From: Fervidibacillus halotolerans
Lineage (GTDB): Bacteria; Bacillota; Bacilli; Bacillales; Caldibacillaceae
Direction: 5' to 3'
DNA length: 64,000 bases
NCBI RefSeq assembly: GCF_026547205.1
Contig: NZ_CP106877.1
Location: 186,001 to 250,000 of the forward strand
Positions 42,430 through 52,447 of the stretch are shown here, one piece after another. The notes beneath the pieces are model-generated. The model searched no databases. It saw nothing but the letters and a program-made list of their open reading frames with translations, and was not told the DNA's origin. The position numbers and the translations under genes are program-made. Each line of letters starts with the position of its first letter. The first letter of the stretch is position 1.

Positions 42430-45105
42430 TTATACAGTTGTTGGGTCCTTTCTCCATATTCGCTTAAACACCTTTACAATTTCATTGACAATGACAGGTG
42501 TGATTGACACAAGAAGTAAAAATAACAAGTCACTGGTTGTCAAATAATGGATGTCAAATGCTGCATTAAGAAAAGGGACGTATACTAACAACGATTGAAT
42601 CACAAGACCGACGAAAATGGCACCGAGCAAGTACATGTTTGTAAACAATCCAACTTGGAAAATAGATTTTCGTTGGCTACGTAAATTCAATGAATGCATG
42701 AGTTGGGAAAAACTTAACGTAATAAAAGCCATCGTTTGAGCATGGGTTAACGCATCATCACTAATATGTGCATAATTAATCGAGAAAATTGAATCTGCTC
42801 CCGTATAATAGGCTAGTCCAAATAGGAAGGCAAAGAGTGTTAACAATCCGATTAACATTCCGTTTAAAATCGTATAGGAGTAATTTCCGTGTAAAATGGA
42901 TTCCTTCGAATTTCTTGGCTTCATTTTCATCACATCTGGATCATCTGGATCCATACCGAGGGCGATCGCCGGTAATGTATCGGTAATTAAGTTGACCCAA
43001 AGAATTTGGACGGCCGTTAATGGAGCAGGTAGTCCTAATAAAATCGCGATAAATAAAGCGGTAATTTCCCCTAGGTTACAGGAAAGTAAGAATAAGATCG
43101 CTTTTTTGATATTTTGAAAAATGTTTCTGCCCTTTTGGGCGGCTGCTACAATGGTGGCAAAATTATCATCCGTTAAAATGATATCGGAAGCACCTTTTGC
43201 TACATCGGTACCGGTAATCCCCATTGCGACGCCCACATCTGCCTGTTTTAAAGAAGGTGCGTCATTGACCCCATCACCGGTCATCGAAACGATCTGTCCA
43301 TTTGCCTTTAACGCTTTAACGATTCGGACTTTATGTTCAGGGGATACCCGTGCAAATACTCTAACGGTTTTTACCCGGTTTTGGAGCTGCTCATCGGTCG
43401 TTTCATCTAGCTCTTTTCCAGTCATCGTTTCCGTTATATCCTTTGCGATTCCTAATTCCTTTGCGATGGCTAAGGCGGTCATTTGATGATCTCCGGTAAT
43501 CATAACCGTTCGGATCCCCGCTTGTTTCGTTTGACGAATCGAGTCTTTCACTTCTTCCCGCGGAGGATCGATCATTCCGACTAAACCGAGAAACGTGAGA
43601 TCGCTTTCCAGATTCTCATTGAATTCCTCTTCGGATACAACATCTTTCCTTGCAACAGCTAGAACTCTGAGTGCTTGATCAGACATTTCTTCCGCAGCCC
43701 GTTGAATGGAACGTTTGTCTTCCTCAGAAATCGGACGGACGGTCCCATCGATGTTAACGGACGTCAATAATGGAAGTAAACTTTCCAATGCGCCTTTTGT
43801 CACGGAAAAATATCCTTCACTTGTTTTATGGACAGTCGTCATCATTTTCCGATCTGAATCGAAGGGAAGTTCAAAAATTCGTTTGTATTGTTCGTCCACA
43901 TTTTTCTTCGAATAACCGATCTTTTTCCCAGCAATATTCAGGGCGATTTCTGTCGGGTCTCCAGAGTTTTCTGTCGCATCATTACAAAGCATCATGCCGG
44001 TGAAAAATTGTTTAGCAGTATCTCCTACATTCGAATTCTTATGAAATTCCTCCATCGATTGTAACTGTCCATTTAAAAATACTTTCGTTACAGTCATTTT
44101 GTTTTGGGTGAGGGTACCCGTTTTATCTGAGCAAATCACACTCACCGATCCTAATGTTTCAACTGCAGGGAGTTTACGAACAATCGCATTTTTTTTGCTC
44201 ATCACTTGCATACCGATGGCGAGTACGATTGTAACGATCGCAACCATTCCTTCAGGGATTGCAGCGACAGCTAGACTGATGGCAATTAAAAACATATCGA
44301 GCACATCTCGACCTTGGAAAAAACCGACGACAAACATCATCGCTGAAATAATCAGGGCGCCAATGCCGAGGATTTTTCCAAGCTGATCCAATTTTTTTTG
44401 TAATGGCGTAATTTCCTGCGATTGCTGTCCGAGCATTTTTGCAATTTTACCCATTTCCGTGTTCATACCGGTGCTAACGGCAATTCCCTCTCCCCGACCG
44501 TAAGTGGACACGGTATTCATAAAAGCCATATTTACCTGGTCTCCGAGGGGCACTTCTTCATCGGTTAACCAATGGGCATCTTTTGTGACCGGTACAGATT
44601 CACCGGTTAATGCGGATTCTTCAACTTGAAAATTCGCGGAATCAAAAAGGCGGAGATCGGCAGGAATGGAACGACCAGCATCAATTAAAATAATATCACC
44701 TGGAACGACTTCCTCTGATGGAATTTCTTTAATTTCTCCGTCCCTTCGAACAATCGCTTTTGGAGAGGACATTTTTTTCAGCTCTTCTAAAGCCTTTTCT
44801 GCCTTCGACTCTTGGACAACTCCAATCACGGCATTTAAGGCGACGACAAGTAAAATAATGATCGCATCCGTTACCTCACCGACAAAGGCAGAAATAACAG
44901 ATGCGGCGATTAAAATCCAAATTAATAAACTGTTAATTTGTTCCCATAATTTTTTCCAAATGGAAGCTCTTTTCTGTTCTTCAAATTGATTTGGCCCGTA
45001 TGTTTCCAAACGTTTCTTCGCTTCCTCGGAAGATAATCCCTTACGTAGGTCCGTTTGTAGTTCGGTTTTGATTTCGTCAATGGTTTTGGAGTACCAAAGT
45101 GACAA
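42430..45105 (-). CDS. Calcium-type P-type ATPase (P2A, LMCA1/YloB-like)
   Basis: The 891-residue cation pump has ten membrane helices. The N-terminal domain YSKTIDEIKTELQTDLRKGL is typical of P2A pumps. Other motifs are the A-domain ALTGESVPV, the M4 ion site VAAIPEGM, phosphorylation site ICSDKTGTLTQNKMT, hinge TGDGVNDAPSLKQADVGVAMG, M5 SCNLGEITALF and M6 NLITDTLPAIALGMD. The M4 Glu and M6 Asn/Asp match one Ca site of SERCA, as in Listeria LMCA1. It would export Ca(2+), probably against protons. It starts at a TTG behind AGGATAGGG. No regulator is adjacent. Confidence 0.85.
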   Translation of the reverse strand: MSLWYSKTIDEIKTELQTDLRKGLSSEEAKKRLETYGPNQFEEQKRASIWKKLWEQINSLLIWILIAASVISAFVGEVTDAIIILLVVALNAVIGVVQESKAEKALEELKKMSSPKAIVRRDGEIKEIPSEEVVPGDIILIDAGRSIPADLRLFDSANFQVEESALTGESVPVTKDAHWLTDEEVPLGDQVNMAFMNTVSTYGRGEGIAVSTGMNTEMGKIAKMLGQQSQEITPLQKKLDQLGKILGIGALIISAMMFVVGFFQGRDVLDMFLIAISLAVAAIPEGMVAIVTIVLAIGMQVMSKKNAIVRKLPAVETLGSVSVICSDKTGTLTQNKMTVTKVFLNGQLQSMEEFHKNSNVGDTAKQFFTGMMLCNDATENSGDPTEIALNIAGKKIGYSKKNVDEQYKRIFELPFDSDRKMMTTVHKTSEGYFSVTKGALESLLPLLTSVNIDGTVRPISEEDKRSIQRAAEEMSDQALRVLAVARKDVVSEEEFNENLESDLTFLGLVGMIDPPREEVKDSIRQTKQAGIRTVMITGDHQMTALAIAKELGIAKDITETMTGKELDETTDEQLQNRVKTVRVFARVSPEHKVRIVKALKANGQIVSMTGDGVNDAPSLKQADVGVAMGITGTDVAKGASDIILTDDNFATIVAAAQKGRNIFQNIKKAILFLLSCNLGEITALFIAILLGLPAPLTAVQILWVNLITDTLPAIALGMDPDDPDVMKMKPRNSKESILHGNYSYTILNGMLIGLLTLFAFLFGLAYYTGADSIFSINYAHISDDALTHAQTMAFITLSFSQLMHSLNLRSQRKSIFQVGLFTNMYLLGAIFVGLVIQSLLVYVPFLNAAFDIHYLTTSDLLFLLLVSITPVIVNEIVKVFKRIWRKDPTTV

Positions 45106-45356
45106 CAGCTATCCCTATCCTTTCATGTTTTGAAATTTTCTTTAAAAACCTTACAAATACTATTAAAAAGGAAAAAAAAGGTGATTTCAAGATGTTTTCC
45201 TGATTTGTAAATGAATTCACAAAAATAGTATCTGTAGCAACAGGGTCAAATACTCATATAGGAAAGAGTTACCAGATGAAAGGGGAATGTTTCCAATTTG
45301 TTCAACTTTTTTATATAGGAAATATGATGGAAATGTATTATAATAAAATTGCTAAT

Positions 45357-45375
45357 TGAAAATGATTATCATTAG
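45357..45375. promoter_or_regulatory. Fur box of the feoAB operon
   Basis: TGAAAATGATTATCATTAG closely matches the 19-bp Fur consensus. It lies just downstream of TATAAT (45339-45344) and 20 bp before feoA, consistent with iron repression. Confidence 0.85.
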
Positions 45376-45396
45376 AGAAAAAGAGGAGATTTCCCA

Positions 45397-45621
45397 ATGG
45401 TCTTAACAGATTTAAAACAAGGACAAAGCGCAACGATTCAAAACATTTCATCACTAGATCAAGTGGTAAAAAAAAGATTAACCGATTTCGGCTTTCACGT
45501 CGGTTCAAAAATACAATATAAACGATCGATGCCCTTTGGGGGACCCTTTGTGATCGAAACGAAGGGACAATCGATCGCCATACGAAAAAAAGATGCAGGA
45601 AAGATTGAAGTGAACTTGTGA
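45397..45621 (+). CDS. feoA: Ferrous iron transport protein A
   Basis: The 74-residue SH3-like protein carries LKQGQSATIQNI, VKKRLTDFGFHVGSKIQ and GPFVIETKGQSIAIRK, the FeoA signature. It is thought to modulate FeoB. GAGGAG precedes the ATG. Its stop overlaps the feoB start (TGATG). Confidence 0.93.
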   Translation: MVLTDLKQGQSATIQNISSLDQVVKKRLTDFGFHVGSKIQYKRSMPFGGPFVIETKGQSIAIRKKDAGKIEVNL

Positions 45622-47624
45622 TGACAAAAATCGCATTAATTGGTAATCCAAATACAGGGAAAACATCTTTGTTTAATGAATTGACCGGATCTTATGAGTA
45701 TGTGGGGAATTGGAGCGGTGTAACAGTCGAACAAAAAATCGGGAGAATCCGGAACAATAAACGAATAATAATCATCGATTTACCTGGTGTATACTCCCTT
45801 TCCCCAATTTCGAAAGATGAAGAAGTGGTCAGTACCTTTTTTATAAACCAATCCTTTACAGGTGTTTTAAATATTGTGGATGCCTCCCAATTGGAGCGAA
45901 ATTTGCATTTAACCATTCAACTGTTGGAATATGGAAAGCCACTGATCGTTGCTTTAAATATGATGGATGTCGCTCAAAGGCGTGGCATTCATATTGATGT
46001 TTACCAACTGTCTAAGCAATTGGGCGTTTCCGTCGTTCCGATTGTTGCAAGAACTGGGGATGGTTGCCAAGAATTAGTGGAAGAAGTCGATGGATTAAAG
46101 GGTCACAATCGACGGAATTTTACTATTGATTACGGTGAAGTTGTAGAACGGGGGATTCAAAAGATATCTGAACTGCTGGATAAAAATCCGACCCATTGTC
46201 CGTATGCCCGTTGGTTAGCTATTCAATTTTTCGAAGGAAATCCAGTGGTGAAATCCTATATCGAGCAATCCGTCGATCTGGAAGAGTTAAAGGAAATTAT
46301 GGAAGAGGTTGCTGGAAAAATCGATAGCCCACTTTCGGAGTATATTTATACCGTTCGTAGTGAAAAAATCGAAAAAATCGTAAGCTCCACATTATCAAAA
46401 ACTCGGAATCAAGCGGAGACCCTTTCAGAGAAAATCGATCGGTTCGTAACGAATCAATATTTAGGAATTCCCATTTTTTTGCTGTTCATGTACCTTGTGT
46501 TTATGATCACTTTCAATTGGGTCGGTTTCCCATTATCCGATCTTTTGGATGCCTTTTTCTCGGGCCCGTTAACCGATTGGCTGAAAATGACATTAACCGC
46601 TATCGGTGCGTCCCAATTCTTACACAATTTAATTTTGGAAGGCATCGTGCCTGGTGTCAGTGGGGTTCTCGTTTTTGTCCCGCAAATTTTTTTGCTCTTT
46701 TTCTTTATTTCTCTTCTGGAAGATTCGGGATATATGGCAAGGGCAGCTGTCGTTATGGACCGTCTGATGGAAAAAATTGGTTTAAATGGAAAAGCATTTA
46801 TTCCGATGATTATCGGTTTCGGTTGCAATGTTCCAGGAATTATGGGGACGAGAATGATTGAACAGCCAAAGGAAAGATTATTGACGGTTCTTTTAACACC
46901 GTTAATGTCCTGTTCGGCTAGATTACCAATTTATGCCCTTTTTGCAGGAACCTTTTTTGTGAAACATCAGGCGACAGTAGTTTTCTCGTTATATGTTCTC
47001 GGAATCGTGATCGCTTTTCTTTTGGCAAAAATCTTTTCTAAAACGATTGTAAAAAATGAACCGAGCTTGTTTGTGATCGAGTTGCCTCCGTATCGTATTC
47101 CACACTTTTTGACCCTTTGGCGAAGCACATGGGATAAAGGAAAGGGATTCGTGAAAAAGGCAGGTACCTTTATCTTTGCTGGTTCCGTCGTTATATGGCT
47201 ATTGACCGTAATTGGAACGAAAGGGTTTTTTGTTGAAATGGAAAATAGCTTTTTAGCGATGATCGGTGGGGTGTTTGCACCAATTTTCGCGCCTTTAGGC
47301 TTTGGTACTTGGCAGGCGGGTGCATCCCTTTTGACTGGATTTTTGGCAAAGGAATCGATCGTAGCGACGATGAATATTATCTATCATGTTCCGGATATGG
47401 ATCAGTTACAAGGTATGGTTGCACAAAGTTTTACACCATTATCCGCCTATAGTTTCCTCGTTTTTGTTTTACTATATTTACCTTGTTTAGCGACCGTTGC
47501 GACGATTAAGAAGGAGACGGGCTCAGTCAAATGGACAAGTTTTGCAGTTCTTTACCCATTGGTTATTGCCTATTTCGTATCTTTCATCGTGTATCAAGGA
47601 GGAAAAATACTCGGCCTTGGTTAG
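45621..47624 (+). CDS. feoB: Ferrous iron transport protein B
   Basis: The 667-residue membrane protein imports Fe(2+). The N-terminal G domain has G1 GNPNTGKTSLFN, the switch YVGNWSGVTVE, G3 DLPGVYSL and G4 ALNMMDVA. A helical domain follows, then the membrane domain with the Gate motifs MIIGFGCNVPGIMGTR and LMSCSARLPIYALF. The conserved cysteines of both Gates are present. The ATG at 45621 overlaps the feoA stop, so the two are coupled. Slightly short for the family (usually about 660-770) but complete. Confidence 0.94.
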   Translation: MTKIALIGNPNTGKTSLFNELTGSYEYVGNWSGVTVEQKIGRIRNNKRIIIIDLPGVYSLSPISKDEEVVSTFFINQSFTGVLNIVDASQLERNLHLTIQLLEYGKPLIVALNMMDVAQRRGIHIDVYQLSKQLGVSVVPIVARTGDGCQELVEEVDGLKGHNRRNFTIDYGEVVERGIQKISELLDKNPTHCPYARWLAIQFFEGNPVVKSYIEQSVDLEELKEIMEEVAGKIDSPLSEYIYTVRSEKIEKIVSSTLSKTRNQAETLSEKIDRFVTNQYLGIPIFLLFMYLVFMITFNWVGFPLSDLLDAFFSGPLTDWLKMTLTAIGASQFLHNLILEGIVPGVSGVLVFVPQIFLLFFFISLLEDSGYMARAAVVMDRLMEKIGLNGKAFIPMIIGFGCNVPGIMGTRMIEQPKERLLTVLLTPLMSCSARLPIYALFAGTFFVKHQATVVFSLYVLGIVIAFLLAKIFSKTIVKNEPSLFVIELPPYRIPHFLTLWRSTWDKGKGFVKKAGTFIFAGSVVIWLLTVIGTKGFFVEMENSFLAMIGGVFAPIFAPLGFGTWQAGASLLTGFLAKESIVATMNIIYHVPDMDQLQGMVAQSFTPLSAYSFLVFVLLYLPCLATVATIKKETGSVKWTSFAVLYPLVIAYFVSFIVYQGGKILGLG

Positions 47625-47704
47625 CGAATGTTCGCTCAATGTATTTTCATTTCATAGATCCGTGGGTATTTTGAGAATTTAGTATGCGGAAAGTAGTGAG
47701 GGCG

Positions 47705-47860
47705 ATGTTGATCGATTTCCTTTTAGGGGGTGCCATTTTTAGTTATGCTATTTGGGCCCTTGTTAAACATATTAAAAAAACAAAAGCGGGTAAATGTGCT
47801 TCCTGTGCCTTGAAAGATTATTGTCAATCATCATGTATTCACGATTTGAATAAGAAATAA
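47705..47860 (+). CDS. FeoB-associated Cys-rich membrane protein
   Basis: This 51-residue protein has one membrane helix (LIDFLLGGAIFSYAIWALV) followed by a basic stretch and a cysteine cluster, KCASCALKDYCQSSC. It matches the small partner found after feoB in many Firmicutes. GTGAGGG lies 5 nt before ATG 47705; an in-frame ATG at 47684 would add seven residues. The gap from feoB is 80 bp and the terminator follows within 2 bp. Confidence 0.85.
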   Translation: MLIDFLLGGAIFSYAIWALVKHIKKTKAGKCASCALKDYCQSSCIHDLNKK

Positions 47861-47861
47861 C

Positions 47862-47898
47862 GAAAAGCTGTTCTTTTTTCTTTTGGAACAGCTTTTTC
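47862..47898. terminator. Terminator of the feo operon, likely bidirectional
   Basis: AAAAGCTGTTC pairs with GAACAGCTTTTT. T runs exist on both strands and the amidase gene converges on it. Confidence 0.85.
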
Positions 47899-48083
47899 TA
47901 CTGGGTTGAAAGTGAATAAAGGATGAGTAACATCGAAAAGAAGAGTCATTTGATGTTTGTCGATGGATGGGTTGTTTTTAAAATGTATATGGTGGAAAAA
48001 AGTTAAAGGTTGGAACCACCTGTTCAAACATTTGTGAGCTTCTTTTTGCTTTATAACCGTTTTTTTGGAAAATGTGCGATAAT

Positions 48084-49520
48084 CTATTTTAATGCCCGCT
48101 TGTATCCTCGAGTGTTTGCCTCCACCCATTTCCCAAGTTGAAATATTGCATCCTCATTTCCAACAGCACTGATGATTTGAATACCAATTGGAAGTCCTGA
48201 ATCATCCTCGCTAACAGGTATGGTTAAGGAAGGAAGTCCCCAAGTATTTGCATATGCGACAAAGGGAATATATGTTAAAAATTTCTTGAAAATGGAAAAC
48301 AATTCCCAATATAGTTTTCCGTGGGGTAAAGCGGTTGTATGATAAACGGGTAAAATTAATATGCGATTTTCTAAGTAGGAATCAACAACCTTTTCACCGC
48401 GGTCAATTTTTTCATTTATTTCTTCTATCTCCCTTTTATTCGGCCGGTAAAAATTTGCTCCAAAAAGAGCCCAAGAAAGGTAAGGATGGAACTCTGAGGA
48501 TTTAAACAATTGCTCCTTTAAAAATTCGAGTAAAGGGCTTTTCCTTTTTCCTTCGAAGGCGATTTCTTTATTGTTTTCTCCACCGTCGATCGACATAATC
48601 AGTTGCCATAGTCGAGCTGATTCACGAAAAAAGGGCGGTTCTTCATCTAAAATAACGAGATCGTCGGAAAGGATTTTTTTCACCTGTTCTAAGGCGGCTT
48701 TTGTCATTTCATCAACGGGATAAACTAGATGATTGATCGGAATAACAGCGGAAAAACTGGATAACTCTTTAGCAGGGGACGGATTATCCCTAATAATGGA
48801 ATGGATTAGTTCCGCATCCCGTACCGACTTGGCAATCGCGCCGATACCAAGCATTCGCTCTTGTTGAGGAATGGATATGTACGGAAATGATCCTATTTGG
48901 GATACTTGCCTATTTCCACTTTTAAATCCGACGGTTCCGTTGAAATGGCTAGGAAATCGGATGGAACCGCCAATGTCAGAACCAATTCCTACCGCTGCTC
49001 CGCCTGCTGCAATTAATGCGCCTTCTCCTCCACTGGATCCTCCGGCTGTTCTGTCCAAGGACCAAGGATTATTCGTCCGTCCATACAGTTTATTATCCGT
49101 TTCTTGGCAAAAACATAGTGCTGGTGTATTTGTTTTTCCGAGAATAATCGCCCCTTCCTTTTTTAACCTTTTGACTACCTCCGCATCTTCTTTTGCAATT
49201 TCATTTTTTCTCGATACGAGTCCCCCGGTCGTTTTCATCCCTTTAACGTCAAAAGATTCCTTTATACTAATCGGAACACCGAATAGTTTACCTTCAAATA
49301 TTCCTTTTTGAATTTGTTCGTCCACTTGTTTTGCTTCTTGTAATGCTCGATCGAATCGTTCTTCTGTCAGACAGTTGAGGGATGGTTGAATGGCTTTTAA
49401 TCGAGAAATGTATGTGCGGATAGCAAGCTGTGATGAAATTTGTTTATGTTTTATTTTTTCAGCGAGGGTAGTTGCATCCATATCTAAAATTTCATCTTGC
49501 CGAACCTCTTCAACTTCCAA
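48084..49520 (-). CDS. Amidase signature family hydrolase
   Basis: The 478-residue enzyme has the Ser-cisSer-Lys triad of the amidase signature family: Lys87 (PISIKES), Ser162 (TAGGSSGGEGAL) and nucleophile Ser186 (GSDIGGSIRFP). The middle is closer to fatty-acid-amide-hydrolase-like members than to GatA, and gatB/gatC are absent, so it is not the tRNA amidotransferase subunit. Substrate unknown. The start is TTG 49520 behind GGAAGGAG. It is divergent from an M20 peptidase and Art-type uptake operon, suggesting joint use of amidated or acylated amino acids (inference). Confidence 0.82.
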   Translation of the reverse strand: MEVEEVRQDEILDMDATTLAEKIKHKQISSQLAIRTYISRLKAIQPSLNCLTEERFDRALQEAKQVDEQIQKGIFEGKLFGVPISIKESFDVKGMKTTGGLVSRKNEIAKEDAEVVKRLKKEGAIILGKTNTPALCFCQETDNKLYGRTNNPWSLDRTAGGSSGGEGALIAAGGAAVGIGSDIGGSIRFPSHFNGTVGFKSGNRQVSQIGSFPYISIPQQERMLGIGAIAKSVRDAELIHSIIRDNPSPAKELSSFSAVIPINHLVYPVDEMTKAALEQVKKILSDDLVILDEEPPFFRESARLWQLIMSIDGGENNKEIAFEGKRKSPLLEFLKEQLFKSSEFHPYLSWALFGANFYRPNKREIEEINEKIDRGEKVVDSYLENRILILPVYHTTALPHGKLYWELFSIFKKFLTYIPFVAYANTWGLPSLTIPVSEDDSGLPIGIQIISAVGNEDAIFQLGKWVEANTRGYKRALK

Positions 49521-49679
49521 AAATTACACTCCTTCCTATTCTTTTTTATCCTTTCATTTCTTCATAAAAGAGAGAAATCCTCTTTTTTTAAAAAAAATTT
49601 GACTAAAGGGTTGTATTGCGAAAGAATAAGTGGTATAAATATACATATATTTTTATAAATATACAACAAGGGTGATGGA

Positions 49680-50864
49680 ATGAAGGATAAAATACGATTT
49701 TACTTGGAAAATATTATGGGAGAATTATTCGGATTATGCAAATATATGTATAAACATCCAGAGTTAGGTGATCGGGAATTCGAATCGTCCAAACGATTAG
49801 CCAATTTCCTTCGTGAAAACGGGTTTTCGATTGAATGGGGAATTGTCGGTCGGGATACCGCCTTTCGAGCTGAATTTTCTGGATCAAAACGAGGACCAAC
49901 GATTTGTTTTTTGGCAGAATACGATGCTCTCCCTGGAGTCGGTCACGGTTGTGGTCATAATTTAATCGGTACGATCAGCACGGGGGCGGGAATTATTTTA
50001 AGTAAATTTTTGTCAGAGATAGGTGGCAAAGTAGTTGTATTGGGCACGCCTGCGGAAGAAACGAACGGAGCCAAAGTACCGATGGCAGAACAGGGAATTT
50101 TCGATGATATCGATGTGGCAATGATGGTTCATCCGAGTGATGAATCGTATATGAGTGGGGATTCTTTAGCGATGGATGCGTTGCAATTTACATTTTTCGG
50201 AAAATCCGCCCATGCAGCAGCTGCACCGGAAAAGGGGATAAACGCCTTAGATAGTGTAATCCTCCTATTTAATGGGATCAATGCTCTTCGTGAACATTTA
50301 CCAGCTGATGTGAAAATTCATGGGATTATTAACGAAGGGGGAAGGGCAGCTAATATCGTTCCGGATTTAGCATCCGCTCAATTTTATATTCGTGCAAGTA
50401 CACGTGCGGTTTTGAATCCGGTGGTAGAAAAAGTGAAGAATATTGCTAGAGGATCCGCGTTGATGACTGGTGCAAGACTGGAAATATCAAACTATGAATT
50501 AAGTTACGACAATATGGTGACAAATCAACATTTATCGAAGGTTTTTACAAAACATTTGTCAGAAATCAGTTCGAAACCAATCCATCCACCAAAACAGGAA
50601 TACGGTTCTCTTGATATGGGAAATGTTAGTCAAGTCGTTCCTGCTATTCATCCATATATCGGATTAAATCACCCTGGCTTGGTCGCCCATACGAAAGAAT
50701 TTGCTGATCGAACCGTTACAGAACATGGACGTCAAGCGTTAATGGAAGGAGCCCTTGCATTAGCATATACCGGATATGATTGCTTAACAGATTCGAAATT
50801 AATGCGTGCCATTCAAGAGGAGTTTTTAACAAACAAAAATAGATGGGAGAACAATTGTTTATAA
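49680..50864 (+). CDS. M20-family metallopeptidase / amidohydrolase
   Basis: The 394-residue enzyme resembles peptidase M20D amidohydrolases that cleave N-acyl or dipeptide-like substrates. Metal-binding segments visible are FLAEYDALPGVGHGCGHNL (about 80-98), GTPAEETNGAKVPM (about 122) and MMVHPSDE. The dimerisation domain begins near FTFFGKSAHAAAAPEKGIN. The C-terminal His lies in IGLNHPGLVAHTKEF. It begins an apparent four-gene unit with an amino-acid ABC transporter, 27 bp upstream of the binding protein, so it may process what the transporter brings in. Confidence 0.82.
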   Translation: MKDKIRFYLENIMGELFGLCKYMYKHPELGDREFESSKRLANFLRENGFSIEWGIVGRDTAFRAEFSGSKRGPTICFLAEYDALPGVGHGCGHNLIGTISTGAGIILSKFLSEIGGKVVVLGTPAEETNGAKVPMAEQGIFDDIDVAMMVHPSDESYMSGDSLAMDALQFTFFGKSAHAAAAPEKGINALDSVILLFNGINALREHLPADVKIHGIINEGGRAANIVPDLASAQFYIRASTRAVLNPVVEKVKNIARGSALMTGARLEISNYELSYDNMVTNQHLSKVFTKHLSEISSKPIHPPKQEYGSLDMGNVSQVVPAIHPYIGLNHPGLVAHTKEFADRTVTEHGRQALMEGALALAYTGYDCLTDSKLMRAIQEEFLTNKNRWENNCL

Positions 50865-50891
50865 AAAATAGAAAGTTAGGGGGAAATAAAA

Positions 50892-51668
50892 ATGAAAAAA
50901 TTGATTGGAATAATGTTTACGATACTAACGATGATGGTTATTTTAACCGGATGTGGAGGAGGAACTGAAAATAATACAGGAGATTCCTCTAAGGAGAAAA
51001 AGGTACTAAAAATGGCGACTTCCGCCGATTTTCCACCTTTCGAATCGTACAATGAAGAAGGGGAATTTGTCGGATTCGATATCGATTTAGCCCAAGCGAT
51101 TGCCGATGAATTAGGATATGAATTGGAAATTCAAGATATGAAGTTTGATGGACTAATCGGTGCGTTGCAAAGTAATCGGGTCGATATCGTATTAGCTGGG
51201 ATGAGTGCTACGGAAGAGCGAAAGAAAAATGTGGATTTCTCAATCGAATACCACCGTTCAGGGGAAATGTTTTTAACAAATGCAGATAAGCCAGTTACTA
51301 GTTTAGAAGAATTAGAAGGAAAATTGGTCGGTGTACAATTGGGAACGATTCAAGAAGAAGGTGCTGACGTACTGAAAGAAGAATACAGCTTTGAGGTAAA
51401 AAAGGTAGATAGTGCGGCGGTTCTCGTTCAAGAATTACTGTCTGGCAGGGTTGATGTCATTTACATGGATAAACAAGTGGCAACCGGCTATATGGAAGAA
51501 CACGGTTTAGCAGGCTTTGATGATCCGACGACAAGTTCTCCAGGAATGGCCATTGCATTTCCAAAGGGAAGTGATCTTGTCGAAAAAGTAAACGACATTT
51601 TGCAAACATTCCAAGAAAACGGGAAGTTGGATGAGTTGAAAGATAAATGGGAATTAGAAGAGGGTTGA
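50892..51668 (+). CDS. artP: Amino-acid ABC transporter, substrate-binding lipoprotein (ArtP-like)
   Basis: The 258-residue lipoprotein has a signal peptide ending in LTGC (about 18-21). The SBP family 3 fold is shown by MATSADFPPFESYNEEGEF, VGFDIDLAQAIADELGYE, the Arg-containing ATEERKKNVDFS and GVQLGTIQEEG. It resembles B. subtilis ArtP (arginine) and related polar-amino-acid binders. Its last codons and stop (GAGGGTTGA) lie inside the first unit of a hairpin repeat, so the natural C-terminus may have been altered by repeat insertion. Confidence 0.82.
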   Translation: MKKLIGIMFTILTMMVILTGCGGGTENNTGDSSKEKKVLKMATSADFPPFESYNEEGEFVGFDIDLAQAIADELGYELEIQDMKFDGLIGALQSNRVDIVLAGMSATEERKKNVDFSIEYHRSGEMFLTNADKPVTSLEELEGKLVGVQLGTIQEEGADVLKEEYSFEVKKVDSAAVLVQELLSGRVDVIYMDKQVATGYMEEHGLAGFDDPTTSSPGMAIAFPKGSDLVEKVNDILQTFQENGKLDELKDKWELEEG

Positions 51669-51742
51669 GGGGACGGTTCCTTCGTCCCACTGGGTCGAGG
51701 TTCCGGTTCTTTTTGGGTCGAGGTTCCGGTTCCTTTGTCCCA
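51663..51742 (+). repeat. REP-like repeat cluster 6, inside the art operon
   Basis: Unit one (51663-51689) reads GGGTTGAGGGGACGG then TTCCTTCGTCCC and supplies the artP stop TGA. A partial unit from 51692 (GGGTCGAGGTTCCGG then TTCTTTT) and a complete one from 51715 to 51741 follow. The cluster separates artP from the permease gene and could act as an intra-operon attenuator. Confidence 0.83.
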
Positions 51743-51778
51743 CAATTAAAATAGAAAATCGAATTGAGGTGAATTGGC

Positions 51779-52447
51779 ATGAATTTGGATTTTTCCCAAA
51801 TCGTGCCTTTTATTCCTTTTTTATTAAAAGGAATTGGTGCGACTTTACAATTTGTGAGCATTTCTATATTATTAGGGTTTATTTTAGGGACGCTTCTAGC
51901 TCTCTGCAAAATTACGAATATTCGTCTGTTAAAAATATTTGCTAACGTTTATACGTCAATATTCCGGGGAACACCTTTGATTTTGCAATTATGGATTATT
52001 TATTTTGCGGTTCCTCAATTAACGGGATATGACATTCCAGAATATTTAACTGCGATTTTAGCCTTCGGACTGAATTCGGCAGCTTACGTTTCAGAAATTA
52101 TTCGGGCGGGAATTATGGCTGTTGACAGAGGTCAGATGGAAGCGGCAATGGCTTTAGGAATCCCGTACAGACCGATGATGTTGAATATCATTTTACCCCA
52201 GGCGATAAAAAATATTTTACCCGCCCTTGTAAACGAGTTTATTACGTTGACGAAGGAATCGGCTATTGTTTCAACAATCGGTTATCTCGACTTAATGAGA
52301 AGGGCGCAAATTATCGGTGCTCAAATTTATCGGAACTTTGAAGCACTCTTCCTTGCAGGGGTAATCTATTGGGTCATGGTTTATATTTTGACGAAAATCG
52401 GTGAGCTGGTTGAACGGAGGCTGAGACAAAGTGATACACATTCATGA
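51779..52447 (+). CDS. artQ: Amino-acid ABC transporter, permease (ArtQ-like)
   Basis: The 222-residue HisMQ-type permease has five or six helices. It carries [17 protein letters not shown] and the coupling EAA loop [24 protein letters not shown]. The sequence [20 protein letters not shown] is characteristic of polar amino-acid permeases. TTGAGGTGAA precedes the ATG. Its end overlaps the ATPase gene by 17 bp. Confidence 0.85.
   Translation: MNLDFSQIVPFIPFLLKGIGATLQFVSISILLGFILGTLLALCKITNIRLLKIFANVYTSIFRGTPLILQLWIIYFAVPQLTGYDIPEYLTAILAFGLNSAAYVSEIIRAGIMAVDRGQMEAAMALGIPYRPMMLNIILPQAIKNILPALVNEFITLTKESAIVSTIGYLDLMRRAQIIGAQIYRNFEALFLAGVIYWVMVYILTKIGELVERRLRQSDTHS

Noticed and set aside
42789..44989. 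Several long frames antisense to the Ca-type ATPase
   Set aside because: They mirror codon bias of the strongly conserved ATPase gene, have no ribosome sites and no protein-like composition.
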